Shown: in pieces, positions 17,955 through 25,979 of the stretch
Layout: each line of letters starts with the position of its first letter
Numbering within the stretch: position 1 is the stretch's first letter
NCBI RefSeq assembly: GCF_011758805.1
Contig: NZ_JAANOW010000001.1
Location: forward strand, 186,001-250,000
DNA from: Mycolicibacterium fluoranthenivorans
GTDB lineage: Bacteria > Actinomycetota > Actinomycetes > Mycobacteriales > Mycobacteriaceae
Direction: 5' to 3'
DNA: 64,000 nt
The notes under the pieces: model-generated
The model's database searches: none
Seen by the model: the letters and a program-made list of their open reading frames with translations, nothing else
What the model was told of the DNA's origin: nothing
Position numbers and translations under genes: made by a program

Positions 17955-18731
17955 TCACCGGCGGCTGTCGCGCCACCGGACCAGTTCTTCGGCCGCCGAA
18001 AGGTCGTAATCCGGGCCGTTCACCCCGACTGTCAGCAGTGAAACACCCAGTGCGGTCACCGCTTCGGCGTTGGCGATCAGGCCGTCGCCACTGCGGTCGA
18101 CGCCGGCCGACCGCTCGATGGCGGCCGGGTCGCGTCCGGCGTCGGCGCAATGCCGGTCCAGCACGGCGGCCTTGTCCGGGTAGGTCTCGGCGGTGGTGAA
18201 TCCATGCCAGATGTGCGCGTACTGGGCGACCAGTTTGAGCGTCTTACGTTCACCTTGACCGCCGATGAGGATGGGGATCTCGCGCACCGGCTGCGGGTTG
18301 AGTTTGCCCAGCCGGGAAGTGATCCGCGGCATGGCCGCGGCCAGGTCGTCGAGTCTGCTTCCGACGGTGCCGAATTCGTAGCCGTACTCGTCGTAATCCT
18401 TCTCCTTCCAGCCCGACCCGATGCCCAGGATCAACCGGCCGTCGGAGATGTTGTCGACGGTGCGGGCCATATCGGCGAGCAGCTCGGGATTGCGGTAGGA
18501 GTTACAGCTGACCAGCGCGCCGATCTCGATCCGCGAGGTCTGCTCGGCCCAGGCCCCCAGCATGGTCCAGCATTCGTAATGCGCACCGTCGGGATCGCCG
18601 TAGAGCGGGAAGAAGTGATCCCAGTTGAACGCGATGTCCACGCCGAGGTCTTCACAGCGGCGCAGGGCGTCGCGGAGATGACCGTAGTTGGGGGAGTGCT
18701 GGGGCTGCAGCTGAACGCCGATACGAGTCAT
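17955..18731 (-). CDS. LLM-class F420-dependent oxidoreductase (Rv0044c-like)
   Basis: 258 residues. Luciferase-like TIM-barrel: MTRIGVQLQPQHSPNYGHLRDALRRCEDLGVDIAFNWDHFFPLYGD at the start, then ISDGRLILGIGSGWKEKDYDEYGYEFGT in the middle. The latter is the stretch typical of mycobacterial F420-dependent members rather than flavin luciferases. F420 use is inferred from this family resemblance. Start ATG 18731. First gene of a tight series with the GntR and ABC genes. Confidence 0.88.
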   Translation of the reverse strand: MTRIGVQLQPQHSPNYGHLRDALRRCEDLGVDIAFNWDHFFPLYGDPDGAHYECWTMLGAWAEQTSRIEIGALVSCNSYRNPELLADMARTVDNISDGRLILGIGSGWKEKDYDEYGYEFGTVGSRLDDLAAAMPRITSRLGKLNPQPVREIPILIGGQGERKTLKLVAQYAHIWHGFTTAETYPDKAAVLDRHCADAGRDPAAIERSAGVDRSGDGLIANAEAVTALGVSLLTVGVNGPDYDLSAAEELVRWRDSRR

Positions 18732-18748
18732 AGGGACCAACGGTAGCG

Positions 18749-20797
18749 CTACAGCCCGATCGCGCCACCGTCCCGCCATACCGCGACCACCGCCGGCCGG
18801 GCCGGCGCGGTGCCGCCGTCGGGCCAGTGCGACAGCGGGTTGTCCAGGCTGTGATCGTCGCCCTCGCCGGGATGCTGCACGCTGACGGTGATCAGGTCGT
18901 CGGTGACGACGGGTCCGCAGGTTTCCGCACCGATCGGCACCGTCAGGAACTGTTTGGTCTCGCCGCGTCGGTTTCCGTCCAGGGCCACCGCGAACAGCCC
19001 GTCGTTGGACTTCAGCGCGTTCCCGTCGGTGGAGATCCACAGATTGCCGTGCCCGTCGAAGGCGACGTTGTCGGGGCAGGAGATCGGACTCACCTTGGTC
19101 TTGTCGAAACCACCGAAGTAGGTGTCGGCCGCGGCCGGGTCGCCGCACACCAGCAGCAGGTCCCAGGTGAAGGAGGTACCGCCGTGGTCGTCGGTGATCT
19201 CCAGGATCTGACCGTTCTTGTTCTCGTTGCGCGGGTTGGCCGCATCCGGTGTGGCCTTGCCCTCGGCGCCGCGTTTGTCGTTGTTGGTCAGCGCGACGTA
19301 GAGCTTGCCGGTCTTGGGGTTGGCCTCGAAATCCTCCGGGCGGTCCATCTTGGTGGCGCCGGCCTTGTCGGCGGCCAGCCGGGTGAACACGGCGACGTCC
19401 TGCGCCGAGAAGCCTTCGACCAGGGACTCGGCCTTACCGGCGGGCCCGGAGTGCAGCAACGGGATCCAGGTCCCGGTGCCGGCGAACGCGCCCGCGGCGG
19501 GCAGCTTGCCGCTGCCGTCGATCTCGGTGGCCGGGATGTCGCTGGACAGTTTCGCCACGTACAGCGTGCCCTCGTCGAGCAGCGTCATGTTGTGCGCAAA
19601 ATCACCGGGCTGGATCAACTTGTCCGACACGAACTTGTACATGTAGTCGAAGCGCTCGTCATCACCGGTGTACACCACGACGGTGCCGTCGCCGGTGACG
19701 TAGACATTGGCCGCCTCGTGTTTGAAGCGACCCAGCGCCGAGTGTTTGACCGGGACCGACGCCGGATCCCACGGGTTGATCTCGATCACGTAGCCGAACC
19801 GGTTCACCTCCTGCGGTGTCTCGGCCAGGTCGAAGCGCGGATCGAAGTTCTCCCACTTGAGTTCCGACGGCTCGGTGAGCACGCCGTAGCGCTTGTACCG
19901 GGCCGGGTCGGCGGGTGCCGTGCCTTCGGCCGCGCCGAAATAGGTGTGGAAGTTCTCTTCGCCGGAAAGGACGGTGCCCCACGGGGTCACCCCACCCGAG
20001 CAGTTGGCGAAGGTACCGATCACAGTGCGCCCGGCCGGGTCCGCGGCGGTCCGCACGGCGGGTGATCCGGCCGCGGGCCCGGTCAGGGCGAACGGTGTGT
20101 CGGCGGTGATGCGGCGGTTGTAGCGGCCCATGACGGGGCGTAGCCCACCCTGCGGGCTGCGCTGCACCTCGACGACGGACAGGCCGACCGCGCCGGTCTC
20201 GATGTCGAACTGCTCGCGGGTCGGCGCGTCGGCGTCGTAGCCGTGGAACATGAACTGCGGGCTGACGTATTCGTGATTGCTCACCAGCAGGTAATGCCCG
20301 GCGACACCCTCGACCGGCAGCAGCGCGGCGAAGTCGTTGTTGAACCCGAACTGTGCGCGCTGCGCGGCGCCGGTCTGGCGCGTGATGTCGAACACCGGCG
20401 CGCCCGGCAGGACCGGGTCACCCCAGGCGATCACCACACGCTGCTGGTAGCCGTCGGGGACCACGACGGCGTCCTCGGTATTGGGTGCGACGCTCTCGAA
20501 GCGCATCCCGGGCAGCGGTTCGCCGGCTGCCGCCGTGGAAGACGAAGGTGCGGTGGATGTTTCGCCGGCACAGGCGGCGAGTGCCGATCCGGCTCCGACG
20601 GCCAGCACCGCGACGCCGGTCGCGCGCAGCACCGACCGCCGCGACATCGCCGCCACGATATCGCCGAAGTAGGCGTTGTCACTGGTGTTGGGGGCGGGCC
20701 TGGAACAGGCGTCCCCGCACCGATTTCGGCAGGTCACATGCTGGCGCGACGACCGACCCTGGTGCGCGACAAAGAGATTCAGCGGTACGAGCGACAT
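18749..20797 (-). CDS. PhoX-like (DUF839) Tat-exported lipoprotein
   Basis: 682 residues. A twin-arginine signal (SRRSVLRATGVAVLAVGAG) is followed directly by a possible lipobox (ALAAC at about residue 75), then a six-bladed-propeller-type DUF839 domain to the C-terminus (VVTDDLITVSVQHPGEGDD near the end). PhoX enzymes are calcium/iron-dependent alkaline phosphatases that act outside the membrane; activity here is inferred. The long N-terminus before the signal is unusual: a start at the internal ATG (MSRRSVLRAT, about 20647) would give a standard Tat signal. Confidence 0.87.
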   Translation of the reverse strand: MSLVPLNLFVAHQGRSSRQHVTCRNRCGDACSRPAPNTSDNAYFGDIVAAMSRRSVLRATGVAVLAVGAGSALAACAGETSTAPSSSTAAAGEPLPGMRFESVAPNTEDAVVVPDGYQQRVVIAWGDPVLPGAPVFDITRQTGAAQRAQFGFNNDFAALLPVEGVAGHYLLVSNHEYVSPQFMFHGYDADAPTREQFDIETGAVGLSVVEVQRSPQGGLRPVMGRYNRRITADTPFALTGPAAGSPAVRTAADPAGRTVIGTFANCSGGVTPWGTVLSGEENFHTYFGAAEGTAPADPARYKRYGVLTEPSELKWENFDPRFDLAETPQEVNRFGYVIEINPWDPASVPVKHSALGRFKHEAANVYVTGDGTVVVYTGDDERFDYMYKFVSDKLIQPGDFAHNMTLLDEGTLYVAKLSSDIPATEIDGSGKLPAAGAFAGTGTWIPLLHSGPAGKAESLVEGFSAQDVAVFTRLAADKAGATKMDRPEDFEANPKTGKLYVALTNNDKRGAEGKATPDAANPRNENKNGQILEITDDHGGTSFTWDLLLVCGDPAAADTYFGGFDKTKVSPISCPDNVAFDGHGNLWISTDGNALKSNDGLFAVALDGNRRGETKQFLTVPIGAETCGPVVTDDLITVSVQHPGEGDDHSLDNPLSHWPDGGTAPARPAVVAVWRDGGAIGL

Positions 20798-20907
20798 GGG
20801 TGCACAGGTCCTTCCCCCGGATTCCGGTCGCGGGCTGGGCGGCCGGTGGTGGCGAACCTACGTGAACCTGGCAATCAGCTGGTAAACGCCTGGCAAACGT
20901 CTCGGGG

Positions 20908-21816
20908 TCAGCCCAGCACATCCTTGAGCAGTGCGACCAGGGCCGCGGGCTGATCGCCCTGCACGGAATGTCCCGCGCCGTCGACGACGTGCGTGCGCCG
21001 GAAGCCCGGGGCGGTGCGGGCGAAGGTCGCGGCGTCCTCGTCGTTGACGAAGAACGAGTTGGCACCTCGGATGAGCGTGGTGGGCATGCTGATGGCCGGT
21101 ACGTCATCCCACAGGCCGCTGAACCCGTCGCCCTTGCGGAACGAGTCGTAACGCCACGTCCAGGAGCCGTCGTCGAGCTGTTTGGCGTTGTGGAATACCC
21201 CGCGCCGCAACGAGTTCCGGTCCCGGTGTGGTGCTGCGGCGACGGTGGCCTCCAGGATGGCCTCGAAGGTGGGAAAGGTCCGGTTCTCCTGAACCAGTGC
21301 GACGGTGCCCATCTGAGCCTTGGTCATCTCGGTGTGCCGCTCGGGAGCGGACGGTGTCACGTCGACGAGGACGAGCTCGGGCACCAGCGTGGGTTCGGTC
21401 GCCGCGATACGCAGCGCCGTCAGCCCGCCCAGCGACATGCCGACCACGAGCCGGGTGTCGGGGGCGTGCTCGCGCAGGATCGGCGCGATGGCCTGGGCGC
21501 CGAGCTTGGGGCCGTAATCACCGTCCGCCCGCCACGCCGAGCGGCCGTGCCCGGGCAGGTCGACGGCCAGGGCCGGTACCTCCAGCCCGAGGATGACGGT
21601 GTCCCAGGTGTGCGCATTCTGTCCGCCGCCGTGCAGGAACACCACCCGGGGTGACTCGGTACCCCATTTGAGGAAGCTGACCCGGCCGGCGTCGACGCGC
21701 GTCACCGGCGGGATCACGGTGGCGCCGATCTGTGCGGCGTTCTCGTGCAAGAGGCCGAACTCGTCGAGGTCGGCCAGGTCGTCATCCGGGATCTGTGGAG
21801 TCATACCCGCAATCAT
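20908..21816 (-). CDS. Alpha/beta hydrolase (Rv0045c-like)
   Basis: 302 residues, or 298 if the second ATG (21804) is used. Oxyanion-region HGGGQNAHTWD, nucleophile elbow GMSLGG and C-terminal catalytic His in VDGAGHSVQGDQP. The M. tuberculosis homologue is an esterase with a solved structure; its natural substrate is unclear. Both possible start codons lie inside a 16-bp hairpin (21794-21834), one in its loop and one in its 3' arm, so translation may depend on unfolding. Downstream of ino1 on the same strand. Confidence 0.88.
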   Translation of the reverse strand: MIAGMTPQIPDDDLADLDEFGLLHENAAQIGATVIPPVTRVDAGRVSFLKWGTESPRVVFLHGGGQNAHTWDTVILGLEVPALAVDLPGHGRSAWRADGDYGPKLGAQAIAPILREHAPDTRLVVGMSLGGLTALRIAATEPTLVPELVLVDVTPSAPERHTEMTKAQMGTVALVQENRTFPTFEAILEATVAAAPHRDRNSLRRGVFHNAKQLDDGSWTWRYDSFRKGDGFSGLWDDVPAISMPTTLIRGANSFFVNDEDAATFARTAPGFRRTHVVDGAGHSVQGDQPAALVALLKDVLG

Positions 21817-21834
21817 TACGGGTACGACTCCACA
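21794..21834 (-). promoter_or_regulatory. 16-bp hairpin between ino1 and the hydrolase, covering its start codons
   Basis: On the minus strand TGTGGAGTCGTACCCG pairs with CGGGTATGACTCCACA (15 Watson-Crick pairs plus one G-U) around the 9-nt loop TAATGATTG. It begins 16 nt after the ino1 stop. No U-tract follows the stem. It may be a terminator for ino1, a translation-control hairpin for the hydrolase, or a dyad operator. Confidence 0.75.
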
Positions 21835-21849
21835 AATCGCCGGTTGGGG

Positions 21850-22938
21850 CTATCCGCGGATGAAGTTCTCCAGCTCGGTGCGGGCGACATCGTCGGCCAG
21901 CTGCTTGGGCGGGCTCTTCATCAGGTAGGCCGAGGCCGGGATGATCGGGCCGCCGATACCGCGGTCCTTGGCGATCTTCGCGGCGCGCACGGCATCGATG
22001 ATGATGCCGGCGGAGTTCGGCGAGTCCCACACCTCGAGCTTGTACTCCAGGTTCAGGGGCACATCGCCGAAGGCGCGGCCTTCCAGACGCACATAGGCCC
22101 ACTTGCGGTCATCGAGCCACGCGACGTGGTCCGACGGGCCGATGTGCACGTTCTTGTCATCGATCTTGCCGGCCAGCGAGCCGGTCAGGTTCGACGTGAC
22201 GGCCTGGGTCTTGGAGACCTTCTTGGATTCCAGGCGCTCGCGCTCGAGCATGTTCTTGAAGTCCATGTTGCCGCCGACGTTGAGCTGGTAGGTGCGGTCC
22301 AGGGTGACGCCGCGGTCCTCGAACAGCTTGGCCATCACGCGGTGGGTGATGGTGGCGCCGACCTGGCTCTTGATGTCGTCGCCGACGATCGGGACGCCGG
22401 CATCTTCGAACCTCTTGGCCCACACCGGATCCGAGGCGATGAACACGGGCAGGGCGTTGACGAACGCCACTTTGGCGTCGATGGCGCACTGGGCGTAGAA
22501 CTTGTCGGCCTCGTCGGAGCCGACCGGCAGGTAGGACACCAGCACGTCGACTTTGGCGTCCTTGAGTGCCTGCACCACGTCGACGGGCTCGGTGTCGGAG
22601 ATCTCGATGGTCTCGGCGTAGTACTTGCCGATGCCGTCCAGGGTCGGCCCGCGCTGCACGACGATATCCGTCGGCGGCACGTCGGCGATCTTGATGGTGT
22701 TGTTCTCCGAGGCGAAGATGGCCTCCGAGAGGTCGAATCCGACCTTCTTGGCGTCGACGTCGAACGCGGCGACGAACTTCACGTCGCGCACGTGGTACTG
22801 GCCGAACTTGACATGCATCAAGCCGGGGACTGAGGCGTTCTCGTCGGCATCCTTGTAGTACTGGACGCCCTGGACGAGTGAGGACGCGCAGTTGCCCACG
22901 CCGACGATAGCGACCCGAACTTCGTTCGACTCAGACAT
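21850..22938 (-). CDS. ino1: Inositol-3-phosphate synthase
   Basis: 362 residues. Converts glucose 6-phosphate to 1L-myo-inositol 1-phosphate with NAD, feeding phosphatidylinositol, mannosylated lipids and mycothiol. N-terminal Rossmann motif [16 protein letters not shown], the actinobacterial-type catalytic region [12 protein letters not shown] and [23 protein letters not shown]. Start ATG 22938 (MSESNEV) has an AAGGAGAG ribosome site; the frame extends upstream without a better start. It follows the PadR gene by 53 nt on the same strand, as in M. tuberculosis. Confidence 0.96.
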   Translation of the reverse strand: MSESNEVRVAIVGVGNCASSLVQGVQYYKDADENASVPGLMHVKFGQYHVRDVKFVAAFDVDAKKVGFDLSEAIFASENNTIKIADVPPTDIVVQRGPTLDGIGKYYAETIEISDTEPVDVVQALKDAKVDVLVSYLPVGSDEADKFYAQCAIDAKVAFVNALPVFIASDPVWAKRFEDAGVPIVGDDIKSQVGATITHRVMAKLFEDRGVTLDRTYQLNVGGNMDFKNMLERERLESKKVSKTQAVTSNLTGSLAGKIDDKNVHIGPSDHVAWLDDRKWAYVRLEGRAFGDVPLNLEYKLEVWDSPNSAGIIIDAVRAAKIAKDRGIGGPIIPASAYLMKSPPKQLADDVARTELENFIRG

Positions 22939-22991
22939 GTAACGCTCTCCTTCTCTTACTGAACTTCGTGCTGGATGCTGAGCAGGGCTGA

Positions 22992-23540
22992 TCAGGGTTG
23001 TGACTCCGGGCGGCCCTGCGCCACCCGTTCGGCTGCGATCAACTCGTTGAGCCATTTCACTTCGCGCTCACTGGATTCCAGGCCCAGCTGATGCAGCTGC
23101 TTGGTGTAGCGATCGAAGGAACTGCTGGCCCGGGCGATGGCTTCCCGCAGGCCCTCGCGACGTTCCTCGACCTGGCGCCGCCGGCCTTCCAGGATCCGCA
23201 TTCTGGCTTCGGCCGGGGTGCGGTTGAAGAAGGCCAGATGTACCCCGAAACCGTCGTCGGTGTAGTTCTGTGGCCCGGTGTCGGCGACCAGCTCGGTGAA
23301 GCGTTGCGTGCCCGATTCGGTGAGCTGGTAGACGCGTCGCGCCCGACGGACCTTGAGGGTGCCTTCGGGTGCCGCGTCCTCGACGATCAGGCCGTCGGCC
23401 TGCATGCGCCGCAGTGCCGGGTAGAGGGAGCCGTAGGAGAAAGCCCGGAACGCGCCCAACAGCCCGGTCAGCCGTTTGCGTAGTTCGTAGCCGTGCATGG
23501 GCGACTCGAGCAGCAGTCCGAGAATGGCGAGCTCCAGCAC
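22992..23540 (-). CDS. PadR family transcriptional regulator (Rv0047c-like)
   Basis: 182 residues. N-terminal PadR winged helix ([24 protein letters not shown]...[19 protein letters not shown]) and a C-terminal Vir-type helical domain rich in Glu/Arg ([20 protein letters not shown]). Starts at GTG 23540, preceded by GGGAGGTGA. Two palindromes lie upstream (23602-23612 and 23631-23649), candidates for autoregulation. Transcribed toward ino1. Confidence 0.92.
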   Translation of the reverse strand: MLELAILGLLLESPMHGYELRKRLTGLLGAFRAFSYGSLYPALRRMQADGLIVEDAAPEGTLKVRRARRVYQLTESGTQRFTELVADTGPQNYTDDGFGVHLAFFNRTPAEARMRILEGRRRQVEERREGLREAIARASSSFDRYTKQLHQLGLESSEREVKWLNELIAAERVAQGRPESQP

Positions 23541-23601
23541 CGAATCACCTCCCCCTCAGAGCGAACCTTGGACGTACTTGTCAAAGTCGGACGAATGTCA
23601 C

Positions 23602-23649
23602 GTCGACTCGACACGTCGCGCAATTGTATCGCGCCGATATATTCGGCGC
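23602..23649. promoter_or_regulatory. Two palindromes upstream of padR
   Basis: gtcga-c-tcgac at 23602-23612 and gcgccga-tatat-tcggcgc at 23631-23649. The second has perfect 7-bp arms around an AT core. They sit in the 144-bp gap between the PadR gene and the end of the DUF1707 gene, where the padR-ino1 promoter must be. Operator function is inference. Confidence 0.5.
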
Positions 23650-23684
23650 TACGTGAGCCCGATATGCCGCACGACGTATCGGTG

Positions 23685-24551
23685 TCAGCCGGCGTAGTTG
23701 ACGCGTTTGATGGTGCCGTCGCCGTTGAGCTCGATATAGCCGCTGTTGCCGAACTTCGGTGAGACGTAGACGCTGATCTCGATGGCGCCGGGCGGGGCGG
23801 TGATATCGCTGTTGGGCTCGATGCTGACGTGGGTGCTCTTCACCTCGGTGGGGTTGATGCCCACGCTCTGCGCGGCGCCCCGGATGATCCCCACCATCTT
23901 CGGGATGTCGAAGGCACCCAGGTCGACCACCCTGTCGCCGTCACTCACGCTGGTCTCGGACGGATCGTCCCAACCGCCGCGGTAGTAGTAGTTCAGCGCC
24001 CGCCGCGGCTCCTTCGGATCGGGGCGGGTCAACGAGGCGTAATCCTCGAAGATGGTGATGCTGTAGCCCTTGGTATCGCCGAACTTCTGCCGCATCTGCT
24101 CGAACAGGCCGGTGAGCCCGCCGAGTGACTGCAATTGCCTGGGCGGGGTCAGGACGGTGGCCGGGATGCCGTCGGCCTTGGCACCGGGGTCGGTGGTGAA
24201 ACTCAGCGGTGAGGACGAATTGCCGTACAGGCCCCAGCCGATGGCGATGCCCAGCAACACCAGCACGGCGGCCGTCGCCACCCGCAGGCCCCAGCCCCCG
24301 CCGGCGGCGGTGCCTGCCAGGCTCCGTTCCGGTTTCAGGTTGGGCAGAGTGACCGGGGCATTGCCCACCTGGAGATCGCTGACCAGATTCTGCAGCGCGC
24401 CGAGGGTGGCGGCATTGGTGGCCGCGCTGACGCGCTCGCGGTGCTCCTCCATGGACAGCTGACCTTCGGACAGCGCGGTGTCGAGCACCTTGCACGTGTC
24501 GTTGCGGTCGGTGTCTTTGGCCCGGGTTGCTGCGCTCTGCCGTGTCGCCAC
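23685..24551 (-). CDS. DUF1707 membrane-anchored protein (Rv0048c-like), copy 1
   Basis: 288 residues. N-terminal DUF1707 helical domain (residues about 10-60: AKDTDRNDTCKVLDTALSEGQLSMEEHRERVSAATNAATLGALQNLV), one membrane segment near residues 88-108 (LRVATAAVLVLLGIAIGWGLYG), then an extracytoplasmic domain with FGDTKGYSITIFEDYASLTRPDP and YRGGWDDPSE. The next gene upstream is a clear paralogue with the same layout. Function unknown. Position matches Rv0048c near padR and ponA1. Confidence 0.85.
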   Translation of the reverse strand: MATRQSAATRAKDTDRNDTCKVLDTALSEGQLSMEEHRERVSAATNAATLGALQNLVSDLQVGNAPVTLPNLKPERSLAGTAAGGGWGLRVATAAVLVLLGIAIGWGLYGNSSSPLSFTTDPGAKADGIPATVLTPPRQLQSLGGLTGLFEQMRQKFGDTKGYSITIFEDYASLTRPDPKEPRRALNYYYRGGWDDPSETSVSDGDRVVDLGAFDIPKMVGIIRGAAQSVGINPTEVKSTHVSIEPNSDITAPPGAIEISVYVSPKFGNSGYIELNGDGTIKRVNYAG

Positions 24552-24588
24552 GCGATGATCGTAGAAGTTCCTATGTTCTGACTGCAGG

Positions 24589-25446
24589 TCAGCTGGGATT
24601 CTCGAGGCGTTTCACCTTCGCGGACGGATCGAGATAGAGGTAACCGCTGGAGCCGGATTTCGTGGTGATCCTCACCAGCAGCTCGAGCCCGCCCTCGGCG
24701 GCGACGTGGTCGATATCGAGATAGCTGCTCGACACGTCGGCCGGCGCGATGTTCAGTGTCGCCGGGGCGGCGGCCAGCGCCGCGGCGGTGGCCGGAATGT
24801 CGAAGGCGGCCAGATCGGTCAGGTCGTCGCCATCGGACCGCGCCCGCTTGGACGGGTCGTCCCAGCCGCCGCGGTAGGGGTAGACCACCTTCGACTGCGC
24901 ATCGGCCGGGTCGGGCCGGGCCAGCGTTGCCTGGTCGGTCCCGATGGCGAGTTCGTAGCCCATGGTGTCGCCGAACCGGGCGCGCATCGCCTCGATGACC
25001 GCACTCAGGCCTTCGACGGTGTGCAGGTCGCGCACCGGGGTGATGACGGCCGGGGGCACGGTGTCGGGTGCGACGGTCGGCGCCGGCGGCGCGAGTGCCA
25101 CCGGCGATTCGGGCACCGGTGCGACCGGACCAGGGTCTGCGGCCGGGGCGTCCGCACCGCCCCAGTCGACCGCCGTGGCGAGGACGACCAGCACCGCGGC
25201 GGTGATACCGACGGCGGCCACCACCACGGTGCGCTTGGCGCGGGTGCGGGCGGGCGGGCGGTCCTGCTCGGCCGGCTGCAGATCGGCCACGAGGGCCTCC
25301 AGCTCGCCGAGGGTGGTGGCCGTCACGGCGGTCTGCACCCGGCGCCGGTGCTCCTCCCCGGAGAGCTGCCCGTCGGCCAGGGCGTTGTCCAGAAGTCGGC
25401 AGGTCGCGTCACGGTCACTGTCCTTCGCCCGTGTGCGTGCAGCCAT
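24589..25446 (-). CDS. DUF1707 membrane-anchored protein, copy 2
   Basis: 285 residues. Same architecture as its downstream neighbour: DUF1707 (ARTRAKDSDRDATCRLLDNALADGQLSGEEHRRRVQTAV), membrane segment near residues 72-92 (TVVVAAVGITAAVLVVLATAV), Pro/Ala/Val linker, then a conserved extracytoplasmic domain (FGDTMGYELAIGTDQATLARPDP, YPYRGGWDDPSK). Start ATG 25446 matches the paralogue; the upstream extension to 25488 lacks similarity. 37 nt from copy 1, so a tandem duplication in one transcript. Divergent from the DUF5318 gene. Confidence 0.84.
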   Translation of the reverse strand: MAARTRAKDSDRDATCRLLDNALADGQLSGEEHRRRVQTAVTATTLGELEALVADLQPAEQDRPPARTRAKRTVVVAAVGITAAVLVVLATAVDWGGADAPAADPGPVAPVPESPVALAPPAPTVAPDTVPPAVITPVRDLHTVEGLSAVIEAMRARFGDTMGYELAIGTDQATLARPDPADAQSKVVYPYRGGWDDPSKRARSDGDDLTDLAAFDIPATAAALAAAPATLNIAPADVSSSYLDIDHVAAEGGLELLVRITTKSGSSGYLYLDPSAKVKRLENPS

Positions 25447-25534
25447 GGCGAAGATCGTATTGCCGGGGGTGCGACAGCGCCGACGCACAGCGTTCTTCAG
25501 CGGCCGTCCTCGCTCCGCTGCCGGGGTCCCGACG

Positions 25535-25540
25535 TACTCT
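25535..25540 (+). promoter_or_regulatory. -10 box of the DUF5318 - ponA1 - GT87 transcript
   Basis: TACTCT, with the GTG at 25548 starting 7 nt after it. This supports a leaderless start at exactly that GTG rather than the GTG at 25542. Confidence 0.5.
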
Positions 25541-25547
25541 GGTGAGC

Positions 25548-25979
25548 GTGCGATTGCAGCGACAGGTGGTGGATTACGCGCTCCGGCGCCGATCCCTGCT
25601 GGCCGAGGTGTATTCCGGACGTACCGGGGTGACCGAGGTGTGCGACGCCAATCCCTACTTATTGCGTGCCGCCAAGTACCACGGGAAACCCAGTTCGGTG
25701 ATGTGCCCGATCTGCCGCAAGGAGCAGCTCACCTTGGTGTCCTGGGTCTTCGGTGACCATCTCGGTCCGGTGTCGGGCTCTGCCCGCACCGCCGAGGAGC
25801 TGGTGCTGTTGGCGACGCGCTACGACGAATTCGCGGTACATGTGGTGGAGGTATGCCGGACCTGCAGTTGGAACCATCTGGTCAAGTCCTATGTGCTCGG
25901 CGCGCCGCGGTCGCCGAAGGCCCCCAAGGCGCCCCGCACTCGAACGGCGCGTTCCGGCGCGCGTACGGCCAGTGAATAG
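25548..25979 (+). CDS. DUF5318 family zinc-ribbon protein (Rv0049-like)
   Basis: 143 residues. Highly conserved in mycobacteria (VRLQRQVVDYALRRRSLLAEVYSGRTGVTEVCDANPY). Two Cys pairs, CPICRKEQ and CRTCSW, can form a zinc ribbon between about residues 47 and 108. The C-terminal tail is basic and Pro-rich. No enzymatic function is known. GTG 25548 chosen from the family start and the promoter spacing. Its stop overlaps the ponA1 GTG by 8 nt, so it is translationally linked to the penicillin-binding protein. Confidence 0.85.
   Translation: MRLQRQVVDYALRRRSLLAEVYSGRTGVTEVCDANPYLLRAAKYHGKPSSVMCPICRKEQLTLVSWVFGDHLGPVSGSARTAEELVLLATRYDEFAVHVVEVCRTCSWNHLVKSYVLGAPRSPKAPKAPRTRTARSGARTASE

Noticed and set aside
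22939..22991. Riboswitch or attenuator before ino1
   Set aside because: The gap is only 53 bp with a plain ribosome site and no stable structure seen by eye.
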